Below, one piece after another: positions 43,500-54,164 of a stretch of 64,000 nt of DNA. Numbering within the stretch: the stretch's first letter is position 1; every line of letters starts with the position of its first letter. This stretch comes from Flammula alnicola. Taxonomy: Eukaryota > Basidiomycota > Agaricomycetes > Agaricales > Strophariaceae. The notes under the pieces were generated by a model that did no database searches, had not been told where the DNA came from, and saw nothing but the letters and a program-made list of their open reading frames with translations. The DNA is taken from contig JADNRV010000047.1 of NCBI GenBank assembly GCA_015499995.1, positions 62,001 to 126,000 on the forward strand. The letters run 5' to 3'. A program made the translations under genes and the position numbers.

Positions 43500-45240
43500 A
43501 GTTTTGTACTTAATCTTTTCACTTCAGTGTCCAATCTAGAGATAAAAAGGGACAAGTGCCGAGGCTTGCCTGCATCTAAAAATATCATGCCGGGGAGTGC
43601 TTCCTGTCTAATTTTAGAACGTCATCTAAAGTCATCCTCACTAATCCACCCATCCCCGACCCCGTGAGGCGCGCAAAAGGCGGCAATGGGTAGCAATATA
43701 TTATTAGACCCCATGATTTTTTTCCCTGCCCGAAACCGCCCCCAATGATGAGCAGTACCCAAAATACTACCCCGAGCATCATTTCCTGCATTGTTGACAG
43801 GTGTTTACTATCAGCCCCGCCCCAAATGGGACCGTCATCCAAAAGTACATGCTGACGTGATGACATACAGTCATCATGTCCAGTCCAGTACATGCTGACT
43901 AATAGAAATCACATCAGCACTCTCTGGGCCAAAATTCTTTTGAATTCACCCAAATTATATTACACAAGCTACATACTAGAAAAGTGAGCCTATTTTCTAA
44001 ATGTGAGTTTATTTTCTAAGCGCAAGCCTACTTTCCAAATGTGAGCCTACTTTCAGACTGGCTAGCCCTGGTATCCGGGTAAAGGCAATGTCAAATAATG
44101 ACAAAGAATGTCCAAACATGTAGGAAGTGTCTACAGTAATTCCCAAATTTCACATAGGAGGGTCTTTTACTAAGCTCCAAAATTATGATAAATGAATTCT
44201 ACTCATCAGTAGCTTTTGATTGAGCCCAAGATCTCCATCGTCCGAGCAATACTGCAGTGCTTTGCATATTTTTGTGAAGGTTGAAATGTTTCTGCACATG
44301 GTTATGTGCTGATGGTGCCTCTGCTATTACTAGTTGCTAAATATACTCAGCAGATTTAGTGAATGGTCAGCGCTTCCCAATCTCTCATTCAGATTCCCCT
44401 CACTTTGATAGTTTTAAAGTGATAATATGCCTTTCAAATTCAGTTGGCTCCTTGTGGCCTCTCAATTGCATAGATCATCCCAGTAAAGAAGTGAAAGAAC
44501 ATTTATTCATACTGGCAATAAGTGCCGCTTGTCGCCAACCTGCGGTTGGCTCCTCGCGGCGGGGACTGTCTCTACTTATGTATCCCAATTCCTGAACTTC
44601 AACTTGAAGGCGGAATTGACCATCACATGACTATAGATAAGATAAACATAGCCATCAAACAAACATGTACAAAATTTCCCTCAGTTTTGATGCCAAAGAG
44701 TGACGGCACTGGCGCTCTATCAGAATATGTACGCCGCTACTTTGCAAGGCTGACAAATATCACGTGTTAATACTCATGTGACTATAGATAAGATAAACCT
44801 GTCCATCAAACAAACATGTACAAAATTTCCCTCAGTTTTGATGCCAAAGGGTCCTCCTGCAGAAGCCGGGTTAAAAACGAAGCCCCTAAAGGGTCCTCGT
44901 AACCAAACGGGCAAAGAAGGCCATGGAGGAATACCTAGATAGAGTGGCCAGCGAGGTTATCGTGGACTGAGGAATATATGTCCATGTTACTCTACTTTCG
45001 TACAGTGTTCAGGCATCAATTGTGCAATGCTTAAGGTTAGGATACTATTTGTAAAAGTATCTATTCGAAGTTGTATTCGAGATATTCGAATTGCACAAAG
45101 GTGATTATCACTGATTGATTATGGAAGGCGGTCCCCCGAGATATAAGCATCATTGGATAAGAGTAAGTGACCATGTAATAGGATATTGACGGAACGTATA
45201 TGGAATGCAAAGTATGTATTGGGGATAATTGACGGTGGGA
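43500..45240. other. Gene-free interval with small repeats
   Basis: No coding frame of note. It contains a four-copy tandem of about 19-20 bp (GTGAGCCTATTTTCTAAAT-like, 43984-44058), a short hairpin GCCAACCTGCGGTTGGC (44533-44549) and the duplicated 71-bp segment listed separately. Confidence 0.45.
44628..44849. repeat. Direct repeat pair, 71 bp each
   Basis: TGACTATAGATAAGATAAAC through CAGTTTTGATGCCAAAG is found at 44628-44698 and 44779-44849 with only two or three differences, separated by 80 bp. A recent local duplication or a replication-slip product. Confidence 0.75.
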
Positions 45241-45244
45241 TAGG

Positions 45245-45754
45245 CTACTTTGGGCTGCGCAACTCCATGATGAAGACGCCGTCTGTCTCTAATGAAGCGA
45301 AGAGCCCAGAAAATAGTGTGTGTTGTAAACAGTCCATACGCCGGACACCACCCATACGACACTTGTGAAAATCAGTCGCCAACTTGCAGCGGTTGATGAA
45401 ATTTCGATTGGCTTCGATTTTCTCTGTTTCAGAAAGCACATACCACTCGTCGTGCGAGATAAGACGAAGAGCCGAAGCTTGAACTGCATGAAGAACGTCA
45501 CCCACGGTGATGCCTTCCGAACAGTCGATATGTATACGCCAAGGAAATGTGAGACATGTTATGTCGATGGAATTAAGTGCTGGCTGGGTTGCTGATTCGG
45601 CAAGGTCGCTGACCGAGAGGAATTCTTCTGGATTGGTGACGCAGCGTGCGTAATCGGGTAACTCACGCAAGTCCCAGAAAAGACGACAGTTATGCCCAGG
45701 AATGATGTCGCTCTGAGAGTTGAGGAGAAGCGGATGAATAGTGAACTCAGGCAT
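45245..45754 (-). CDS. DUF6699 family protein, 169 residues, single exon
   Basis: Begins MPEFTIHPLLLNSQSDIIPG. It shows the family pattern: HPLL near the start, FWDLRELP, FPWRIHIDCSEGITVGDVLHAV (the P-W-x-I then T-V-x-D-V-L block), LISHDEWYVLSETEK, INRCK and GGVRRMDCLQHTLFSGL at the end. The family is common in agaricomycetes and has no assigned function; the fold seems compact and cytosolic, without signal peptide or membrane segment. The frame is complete, and a sequence similar to other members argues for a real gene. The end of foldback-like element 2 lies 90 bp upstream of the ATG, in the promoter region, so expression may be altered. Confidence 0.75.
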   Translation of the reverse strand: MPEFTIHPLLLNSQSDIIPGHNCRLFWDLRELPDYARCVTNPEEFLSVSDLAESATQPALNSIDITCLTFPWRIHIDCSEGITVGDVLHAVQASALRLISHDEWYVLSETEKIEANRNFINRCKLATDFHKCRMGGVRRMDCLQHTLFSGLFASLETDGVFIMELRSPK

Positions 45755-46023
45755 TCAAGCTCAAGCTTCAAGACTCAGTTCGTAGGTGGTAAGAGTAAAG
45801 ATCGCTGCCAACTGTGATCAGAGTGATAAGTGCTATCAATCGACTATCGTGTCGGAAAAATCAAAAAAAGCCTACTTATCATACTGATAGTAACCTTCTG
45901 AAACTTATAAGTATCCTATACGTGCATATCAGCACCATACTTATCCAGAAAGTTCTGTAGCTAATTACCATATATAGTGTATTACCTTGTGTGACATAAG
46001 TACCATCAGTGATGGCCTAGCCT

Positions 46024-46035
46024 CACGAGCTCGTG
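46024..46035. repeat. CACGAGCTCGTG palindrome, left subterminal site
   Basis: A perfect 12-bp palindrome. The core GAGCTCG(T) recurs at about 46069 and 46084, and in the right end at about 52910, 52930, 53028 and 53067-53078. Clustered symmetric sites near both ends suggest a binding site for the protein that moves the element. Confidence 0.6.
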
Positions 46036-46389
46036 CTGCCAAAAATACCCATCCAGGATGGACGAGCTCGTGAGAGGCCAAGCGAGCTCGTGTAGGTCCA
46101 GCCAGCAAGGCCAAGCTTGCCTGTCATGCTGGAATAGCTTGCTAGGTGGATTCCTTATGTACTGTAGGCAGTCATCATAACATTTATACTATTAATACAT
46201 CTCATTATTCAAAGCTCTTCACAAGCCCATCACCTTTTTTCTTCTCCAAACCTGGAATGATGACTTCAATTTGAGTAAGGTCTGGAAGATTTCTGATCCA
46301 GGATGTCAATTTATCAGGTCTTCACCTGCAATCCATGCTGCATCTCAGTCTCAAGATGCAAACACCTCCAGACCTGTCTGTCAAATTAG

Positions 46390-49380
46390 GCAGACCGGAT
46401 AGGTCTGCCTAAATTATTCCAGAGCTCTGGAGTTGCTTGCAATTTTATCTAAATGAACACCAAGCACTGGAGATGCTCATTGCTTACAAGTCCACCTGAA
46501 TTAACATAGAGCTCTGCAGTGCCTAAATTAACATGGAGTCCAGAGATGCTTGTGAGTCCACGTAAAATAACAGAAGAGATCCGAATGTGCTTACAGGTCC
46601 ACCTAAATTTAAGCACAGCTCCGGAGACAATTACAGATCTGCATATACTTACACAGAGCTCCGGGGAGGCTTATAGGTCTGCCTAAATTTACATGGAGCT
46701 CCGGAGAGGCTTAGAGCTCCACCTAAATTAACACTGAGGCCGGAATGTCTTGTGAGTCTGCCGGAATGTCTTGTGAGTCTGCCGGAATGTCTTGTGAGTC
46801 TGCCGGAATGTACAGGGAGCTCCGGAGATGCTAATGGGTCTGCCTAAATTTATCCAGAGCTCTGGACAGGCTTAGAGGTTCACATAAATTTACATGGAGC
46901 GCCGGAGATGTCTACAGGTCCACCTAAATTAACACAGATTCCGGATTTGCTTGTGAGTCTGCTGGAATGTATATGGAGCTCTGGAGATGCATACAGGTCT
47001 ACTGGAATGTACGTGGAGCTCCGGAGATGCATACAGGTCCAGGTAAATTTATGCAGAGTGCCAGAGAGGCTTAGAGGTCCACCTGAATTAAACCAGAGTC
47101 CGGATGTGCTTGTGAGTCCACAGGAATGCATGTGGAGCTCCAGAGATGCATACAGGGCAACCTAAATTTATGCGGAGCTCTGGAGAGGCGTAGAGCTCCA
47201 CCTAAATTAACACAGAGGCCAGATTGTCTTGTGAGTCTGCCGGAATGGACGTAGAGCTCTGGAGATGCATGCAGGTCCACCAGAATGGGCGCAGAGCTCC
47301 AGAGAGGCTTGCATGTCGACATAAATTAATATGGAGTCCGGAATTGCTTGTGAGTCCACTGGAATGCACGTGGAGCTCTGGAGATGCATACAGGTCCACC
47401 GGAATGCACACAGAGCTCCAGAGATGCTTGCATGTCCACATGAATTAATATGGAGTCCGGAATTGCTTGTGAGTCCGCCGGAATGCACACGGAGCTCTGG
47501 AGATGCATGGAGGTCCGCCGGAATGAACGCAGAGCTCCAGAGAGGCTTGCAGGTCTGCCGGAATGTACGCGGAGCTCCGGAGAGGCCTACATGTCCACCT
47601 AAATTAAGATGAAGTCCGGAATTGCTTGTGAGTCCGCCGGAATGCACGTGGAGCTCTGGATTTGCATGCAGGTCTGCTGGAATGCACGCAGAGCTCCACA
47701 GAGGCTTACATGTCTGCCTAAATTAATACGGAGACTGGATTTGCTTGTAAGTCCGCCGGAATGTACATAGAAAGTCCGGAGATGCATGCAGGTCCGCCGG
47801 AATGCACACGGAGCTCTGGAGATGCATACATGTCCACCTAAATTAACACAGAGGCCAGATTGGCTTGTGAGTCCGCCGGAATGTACGCAGAGCTCCAGAG
47901 AAGCTTACATGTCCGCCTAAATTAATACAGAGTCCGAATTTGCTTGTGAATCCGCCGGAATGCACATGGAGCTCCGGAGATGCATACAGGTCCACCTAAA
48001 TTTATGCGGAGCTCTGGAGAGGCTTACATGTCCGCCTAAATCAATACAGAGTCCAGATTTGCTTGTGAGTCTGCCGGAATGTGCACGGAGCTCCGGAGAT
48101 GAATGTAGGTCCATCGGAATGGATGCAGAGCTCCAGAGAGGCTTGCATATCCACATAAATTAATACAGAGTCCGAATTTGCTTGTGAGTCTGCCGGAATG
48201 CATGTGGAGCTCCGGATTTGCATGCAGGTCCGCCGGAATGCATGCAGAGCTCTGGAGAGGCTTACATGTCTGCCTAAATTAATACGGTGTCCGGATTTGC
48301 TTGTGAGTCCGCCAGAATGCGTGCGGAGCTCCTGAGATGCATGCAGGTCCTCCGGAATGCACGCGGAGCTCTGGAGAGGCTTACATGTCTGCCTAAATTA
48401 ATACGGGGTCCGGATTTCCTTGTGAATCCGCCGGAATGCACGCGGAGCTCCGGAGATGCTTACATGTCCACCTAAATTAATACAGAGTCCGGATTTGCTT
48501 GTGAGTCCGCTGGAATGCATGCAGAGCTCCGGAGATGCATGCAGGTCCACTGGCATGCACGCAGAGCTCTGGAGAGGCTTATATGTCCACCTAAATTAAT
48601 ACAGATTCCGGATTTGCTTGTGAGTCCGCCGGAATGTGTGCGGAGGTCCGGAGATGCATACATGTCCGCCTAAATTAATACAGAGTCCAGATTTGCTTGT
48701 GAGTCCGCCGGAATGCATTCGGAGCTCCAGAGATGCATGCGGAGCTCCAGAGATGCATGCAGGTCCGCCGGAATGCACATGGAGCTCTGGAAAGGCTTAC
48801 ATGTCCGCCTAAATTAATACAGAGTCCGGATTTGCTTGTGAGTCCGCCGGAATGCACGTGGAGCTCCGGAGATGCATACAGGTCACCTAAATTTATGCGG
48901 AGCTCCAGAGAGCTTTATAGGTCTGCCGGAATGCACGCAGAGCTCTGGAGAGGCTTACATGTCCACCTAAATTAATACAGATTCCGGATTTGCTTGTGAA
49001 TCCGCCGGAATGTGCGCGGAGGTCCGGAGATGCATACAGGTCCACCAGAATGCACATAGAGCTCCGGAGATGCATATAGGTCCACCTAAATTTATGCGGA
49101 GCTCTGGAGAGGCTTATAGGTCTGCCTAAATTAACACAGAGTCCGGATTTGCTTGTGACTCTGCCGGAATGCATGCAGAGGTCCGGAGATGCATACAGGT
49201 CTGCCAGGATGCACAGGGACCTCCAGCGATGCATACAGGTCCACCTAAATTTATGCGGAGCTCTGGAGATGCTTGCAACAGGATTTCTGGACCGCTGTGT
49301 TAATTTAGGCAGACCTGTAAGCATCTCTGGAGCTCCACTTAAATTTCAGTGGACCCGCAAGCAAATCCAGACTCTGTTAA
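46390..49380 (+). repeat. Left arm of foldback-like element 2: about 75 modules of 39-40 bp
   Basis: Nearly all of this stretch is built from modules ending GAGCTCYGGA or GAGTCCGGA. Type A: TTTGCTTGTGAGTCCGCCGG then AATGCAYRYGGAGCTCYGGA. Type B: GATGCATRCAGGTCCGCCGG then the same tail. Type C: GAGGCTTACATGTCCGCCTA then AATTAATACAGAGTCCGGA. The types follow in irregular order (often C-A-B), giving apparent periods of about 79 and 119 bp. Around 46735-46812 a 21-bp subunit (CCGGAATGTCTTGTGAGTCTG) is repeated four times. Open frames in this region are composition effects. Confidence 0.85.
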
Positions 49381-49389
49381 ACATGCTTA

Positions 49390-50690
49390 GTACCAGGTGT
49401 GTGCGAACTACTAGATAATAAAGTAGTCACATTTAATAGACTTTGTAATGTCTACTAACAGGATCACTATCAAATCTAACTTGCTTCACTTCTAATACTA
49501 GTAGTCTACACTTCAAACACCCAAATTAATATTTAGTTGACTTAGTTCATCCAAGGGGAGGATAATAGTTTTATAATATCAATACCTGATAGTAGACTTG
49601 CTATAAAAGAAGGTTCTTAACTATATAATGGCTTGGACAAGGTCTCAAGTGCCTAATAGTCAATAGGTCATTTTAAGTCCAATAGACTTGTGTATATTCG
49701 TAACTGGTGTTCTGAAGTGCTCTATGCACAAACTGCTATCTGATCTTGTCTTAACTTGTTGTCTTAACTTGTTCTCCAATTGAGAAGATAGCTCTACGCC
49801 CTTTAACTTATCTCAAAACTATGCTTGTGGAAAGAGGCGCACAGATGTCTTATCTGCTGACACTACGATGGCCAGAGGCACATAGACACTTTCATCTACT
49901 GACACTATGATGGCCAGAGGCACGTAGACACTTTCATCTACTGGCACTACAGTCCAGGTCCCCAGATGTCCTTTGACAATAGGTGGTTTTGAACAAGTCA
50001 CTTAGACAAGTCCCTCAGTTTATAACTCTCTTTTCTTTAACTTGGTAAACCACTTAGGCATGCCATCTTATCTTAGACAGTTTATTTAGAATGTTTACTG
50101 GTTTTTTATTATATTGGGACACTTGCTTTTGAAATACCTTAGAGGCGGAACCCTTAGATGAGATCTTAAGCGCTCAAAACTCATGGGTGGTAAATTGCTT
50201 GTCTTCTACAGTGTTACAGGGCTACTTGTATACTACTGAGATTAAATATTATTACATAGACACAATGACGAGATTATAGAGAATTCATAAGCATTTGTGC
50301 ATGGGTGGAAGACTGTGGAGTACAGTTTCCATGCGCTTTCACTTGATTGTGCATTTTTGGATGCATCAGGAGCTCAGATCACCTTCGGTTGAGCTAACTT
50401 AAGCACTTAAGACTGTACCCTGTAACCTAGTACCCTCAGTGTGCATCTGGGATCTCGGTATGTCGTGTTATGCACCCTGGACATCTTACTGTAGCCAGAC
50501 ATACCCGATATGGTATATATTTCCAAATAGGTATCCCTTTGATCCGAGCTTTGATCGGCATTGCTACAGGCACATCTATGGGCGTCTGCTTTTACCCCAC
50601 TGCTCCACGTCCTCGGTGCCTTTGGCAATTTCACGTGACCCGGCCTGTAGTGTGCCTAGATGTCTGTTCTTTAATCTAGAGACCCAAGGT
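49390..50690. other. Unique centre of foldback-like element 2
   Basis: AT-rich, without a convincing gene. It has one tandem duplication of about 47 bp (GATGGCCAGAGGCACRTAGAC through TCATCTACTG, about 49868-49945). It would be the loop if the arms paired. Confidence 0.5.
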
Positions 50691-52500
50691 CCATATACAT
50701 TCTGGCAGAGTCACAAGCAAATCCGGACTCCGTGTTAATTTAGGCAGACATCTAAGCCTCTCCAGAGCTCTATGTAAGTTTAGGTGGACCTATAAGCCTC
50801 TCCGGAGCTCTGCATAAATTGAGGTGGATCTGTATGCATCTCCGGAGGGCCATGTGCATTCCGGCAGACCTGTATGCATCTCCGGACCTCCGCATGCATT
50901 CTGGCAGAGTCACAAGCAAATCCGGACTCTGTGTTAATTTAGGCAGACCTATAAGCCTCTCCAGAGCTCCGCATAAATTTAGGTGGACCTATATGCATTT
51001 CCGGAGCTCTATGTGCATTCTGGTGGACCTGTATGCATCTCCGGACCTCCGCGCACATTCCGGCGGATTCACAAGCAAATCCGGAATCTGTATTAATTTA
51101 GGTGGACATGTAAGGCTCTCCAGAGCTCTGCGTGCATTCCGGCAGACCTATAAGGCTCTCTGGAGCTCCGCATAAATTTAGGTGGACCTGTATGCATCTC
51201 CGGAGCTCCACGTGCATTCCGGCGGACTCACAAGCAAATCTGGACTCCGTATTAATTTAGGCGGACATGTAAGCCTTTCCAGAGCTCCGTGTGCATTCCG
51301 GCGGACCTGCATGCATCTCTGGAGCTCCGCATGCATTCCGGCGGACCTGCATGCATCTCTGGAGCTCTGCATGCATTCCGGCGGACTCACAAGCAAATCT
51401 GGACTCTGTATTAATTTAGGCGGACATGTATGCATCTCCGGACCTCCGCACACATTCCGGCGGACTCACAAGCAAATCCGGAATCTGTATTAATTTAGGT
51501 GGACATGTACGCCTCTCCGGAGCTCTGCGTGCATTCCGGCGGACCTGCATGCATCTCCAGACCTTCGCACGCATTCTGGCGGACTCACAAGCAAATCCGG
51601 ACACCATATTAATTTAGGCAGACATGTAAGCCTCTCCAGAGCTCCGCATAAATTTAGGTGGACCTGTATGCATCTCCGGAGCTCCTCGTGCATTCCGGTG
51701 GACTCACAAGCAATCCGGACTCTGTATTAATTTAGGCTGACCTATATGTATCTCCGGACCTCTATGTGCATTCCGGCAGACCTGTATGCATCTCCAGAGC
51801 TCCGCATGCATTCTGGCGGACTCACAAGCAAATCCGGACTCCGTATTAATTTATGCGGACATATAAGCCTCTCCAAAGCTCTGTGTGCATTCCGGTGGAC
51901 CTGCATGCATCTCCGGAGCTTTGCATGCATTCCGGCGCACTCGCAAGCAAATCCGGACTCTGTATTAATTTAGGTGGACATGTAAGCCTCTCCAGAGCTC
52001 CGCGTGCATTCCGGAGGACCTGCATGCATCTCAGGAGCTCCGCATGCATTCTGGCAGACTCACAAGCACATCCGGACTCCAGTTTAATTTAGGCGGACAT
52101 GTAAGCCTCTCTGGCACTATGCATAAATTTTTCTGGACCTAAATGCATCTCCAGAGCTCTGCGTGCATTCCGGCGAAGCTGCATGCATCTCCGGACCTCT
52201 GTGTGCATTCCGGCGGAGCTGCATGCATCTCCGGAGCTCCGTGTGCATTCCGGCGGACTTACAAGCAAATCCAGACTCCGTATTAATTTAGGTGGACATG
52301 TAAGCATCTCCAGAGCTCCGTGTGCATTCTGGCGGATTCACAAGCAAATCCGGACTCCGTATTAATTTAGGCAGACATGTAAGCCTCTCCAGCTCTCTGT
52401 ATACATTCCGGGGGACCTGCATGCATCTCCAGAGCTCCACATGCATTCCGGCGGACTGTATGCATCTCCAGAGCTCTGCGTACATTCCAGGAGACTCACT
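50690..52500 (-). repeat. Right arm of foldback-like element 2: about 45 modules, reverse strand
   Basis: Reverse complements of the left-arm modules: TCCGGACTCYGTATTAATTTAGG, TGGACATGTAAGCCTCTCC, GGAGCTCCGCATGCATTCCG and GCGGACTCACAAGCAAATCC. Order of types is again irregular. It is shorter than the left arm (1.8 kb against 3.0 kb). Confidence 0.85.
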
Positions 52501-52742
52501 GTGTTTCCCTGGAAGTCAAATGCACTTTCCTGGAAGTCAGATGCACTTCCCCAGAGATCAGATCCACTTCCCCGGAGATTAGATGCACTTTCCTAGAAGG
52601 CAGACACATTTCCCGGGAAGTCAGACACACTTTTCTGGAAGTCAGCTGCACTTTCCTGGAGATCAGACACACCTCCCGGGAAGTTAAATGCACTTTTCCG
52701 GAAGTCAGATATATTTCCCTAGAGATCAGACACACTTGTCAG
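52500..52742. repeat. Second minisatellite at the outer side of the right arm
   Basis: About ten copies of a 23-26 bp unit related to TTTCCTGGAAGTCAGATGCAC / TTCCCGGAGATCAGACACAC. No counterpart was seen in the left arm, so it is specific to this side. Confidence 0.7.
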
Positions 52743-53534
52743 AGGGTTTCCCTGAGAAATCACTGGATTTGGCGTTCAATGCAAATTCTGATGCAAAATG
52801 GCTCCGGCATAGCAATTCAATATATTACTGAGCAAGAGGTAATGCAGAATCTATATAATATATCGACAAAATCCTCCCCCCCCCCAGCCCAAAAACACCA
52901 ATTTGATGAGCTCGTCCATCAATGGAACAAGAGCTCGTCCATGCATCCAAGGGCAAACAGCTCCGCCATTGGCCCTGATGGCCAGCTCATCCATTGATCT
53001 ACCTCAAGCTTGCCCATTCCTTAATTAACACGAGCTCGTCCATTGTTAATGGGTAAAAATAGCCACCACGAGCTCGTGAGGCTATGCCATCAGTGATGGC
53101 ACCTTAGTCACACAAGGTGTCACATGGGTAGTGGGAAATTCTACTGAACGTCCTGACTTATCAGCACCATATCAATAGAAATAGGCGACCGTAATCACTG
53201 AAAAGTTTCAGAAATTGCCTATAGGTTTTTTTTGATTTTTCCGACACGATAAACGGAAATCTTGAGACTAAAAAAAGGTCGGGCTCGGCCCCGGGCCGTT
53301 GCAGTTTACTTATTGGTTGCCATGCAACCAGAATTTTATGCATAAATATGTACTTACAATGTCACATACAAACTTGTATAATCGTAACCTCCCCATTGAA
53401 TCCCCCACTGTCCTTACAGTTCGTGATGCATTTACAATCTAAATCCTTTATTTATATCGCATTGGAGCTATACGTGCACTTGGTGGCTGGGACTGCAACT
53501 CAGCTAAGCCACCCCTTCCATCCCAGTTACTACA

Positions 53535-54045
53535 TTAATCGATGCCATCGGAACGGGCTCCGGATGGCTACATCACCTGCCCAGAGCAAGCCATTACGCC
53601 TATGACGACCTGTCCTCCGCATGCACCACCAATGTCTCGCCTTCGCCTACAAGTTCAGTCAATCAAGGCGGCTTCAACTTGGATGGCATGAATGCAACGG
53701 ATAAAGCTGTGAGGCGGTGAGTCATTGTCGCTATGCTATGCACTTCCCAACGACTAGCCATTTATCATCATTCGGTCGATTCTCGCAATTATATTTGTGC
53801 AAACTGAATCAGGGGATATCACGAGTTCGGCGGGAATCCAATATATCGACAACCTCTCATGTAACTTTATATCGGAGGCGTCTGCCAGCTATGTTGACGT
53901 CTACGAATATCGACTGGCAAGTACCACTGGAGTTGTAACAGGGACATTCACGCGACGTCTTGTTCCCATCTACACTCTCAACGCCGCTGTCGCCCCAACC
54001 GCCACAGACTGCTATCTGAAAACCTGTCTGGGTTCTGGAGCGTAG
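53535..54045 (+). pseudogene. Fragment of an unrecognised gene, two exons
   Basis: An open stretch to 53716 (GTGSGWLHHLPRASHYAYDD, then TTNVSPSPTSSVNQGGFNLD) is followed by a GTGAGT..AATCAG intron (about 53717-53811) and an exon GDITSSAGIQYIDNLSCNFI to LKTCLGSGA and stop at 54045. No start codon or family is evident. A 5'-truncated host gene next to the foldback-like element is the simplest reading. Confidence 0.35.
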
Positions 54046-54164
54046 AAAACCATCTTTCATCAGCGGAGAAACTGGGACTGCGGAGCAGTAGTTCTCCAGG
54101 CGGCGGAGGGACAAGTTTTCAGTTGGTATGGCATTGTGAGTCTCGCTCGTCAGAGTTCTATGGT

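Larger units (their letters stand above)
39341..43500. mobile_element. Foldback-like element 1: CTG/CAG-rich inverted arms
   Basis: The outer sequence AATATGGGAGTGAAAGGAGG with following GGAGGGCACATATCGACGTG is matched in reverse at 43380-43470 (CACATCGACATGCGCCCTCC, then CGTTTCACTCCTGTATTTAT). The arms that follow (39400-40240 and about 42250-43390) are made of a repeated unit of about 55-65 bp around 'CCACCTCGCCxTCGTCGTATCTGAGCAGCAGC', on opposite strands. The left end continues across the hAT insertion to about 32745-32789. The central 2 kb holds a tRNA-like gene, a further inverted repeat and a possible gene scrap. No transposase is visible. The architecture is that of foldback elements. 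Confidence 0.6.
45845..53251. mobile_element. Foldback-like element 2, 7.4 kb, with 40-bp-module inverted arms
   Basis: Outer ends TATCGTGTCGGAAAAATCAA (45845) and its reverse complement (to 53251). Inward come matching blocks CTGAAACTT, then ATCAGCACCATA (left, direct) with ATGGTGCTGATA on the right read inward. Both ends share CCTTGTGTGAC, CATCAGTGATGGC-TAGCC and CACGAGCTCGTG. Inside are two arms of tandem modules, about 46390-49380 in one direction and 50690-52500 in the other. A unique centre of 1.3 kb lies between them. No transposase frame is visible, and no target duplication could be seen (flanks AATCGAC and AACGGAA). Long inverted arms of tandem units are the hallmark of foldback elements; the assignment is structural. 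Confidence 0.75.

Noticed and set aside
44359..44770. Two overlapping plus-strand frames of about 80 codons
   Set aside because: No motif; they include part of a local direct duplication and have no sign of selection.
46880..49324. Many open frames with repeated peptides such as SGGLTSKSGLRINLGGH and CMHLRSSACIPADSQA
   Set aside because: They arise from the 40-bp modules in all frames and both strands. Module length (39-40) breaks frame often, and no start, splice or conservation favours one frame.
46390..52742. CRISPR-like array
   Set aside because: A fungal nuclear sequence; repeats have no unique spacers, only module variants, and no cas genes are present.
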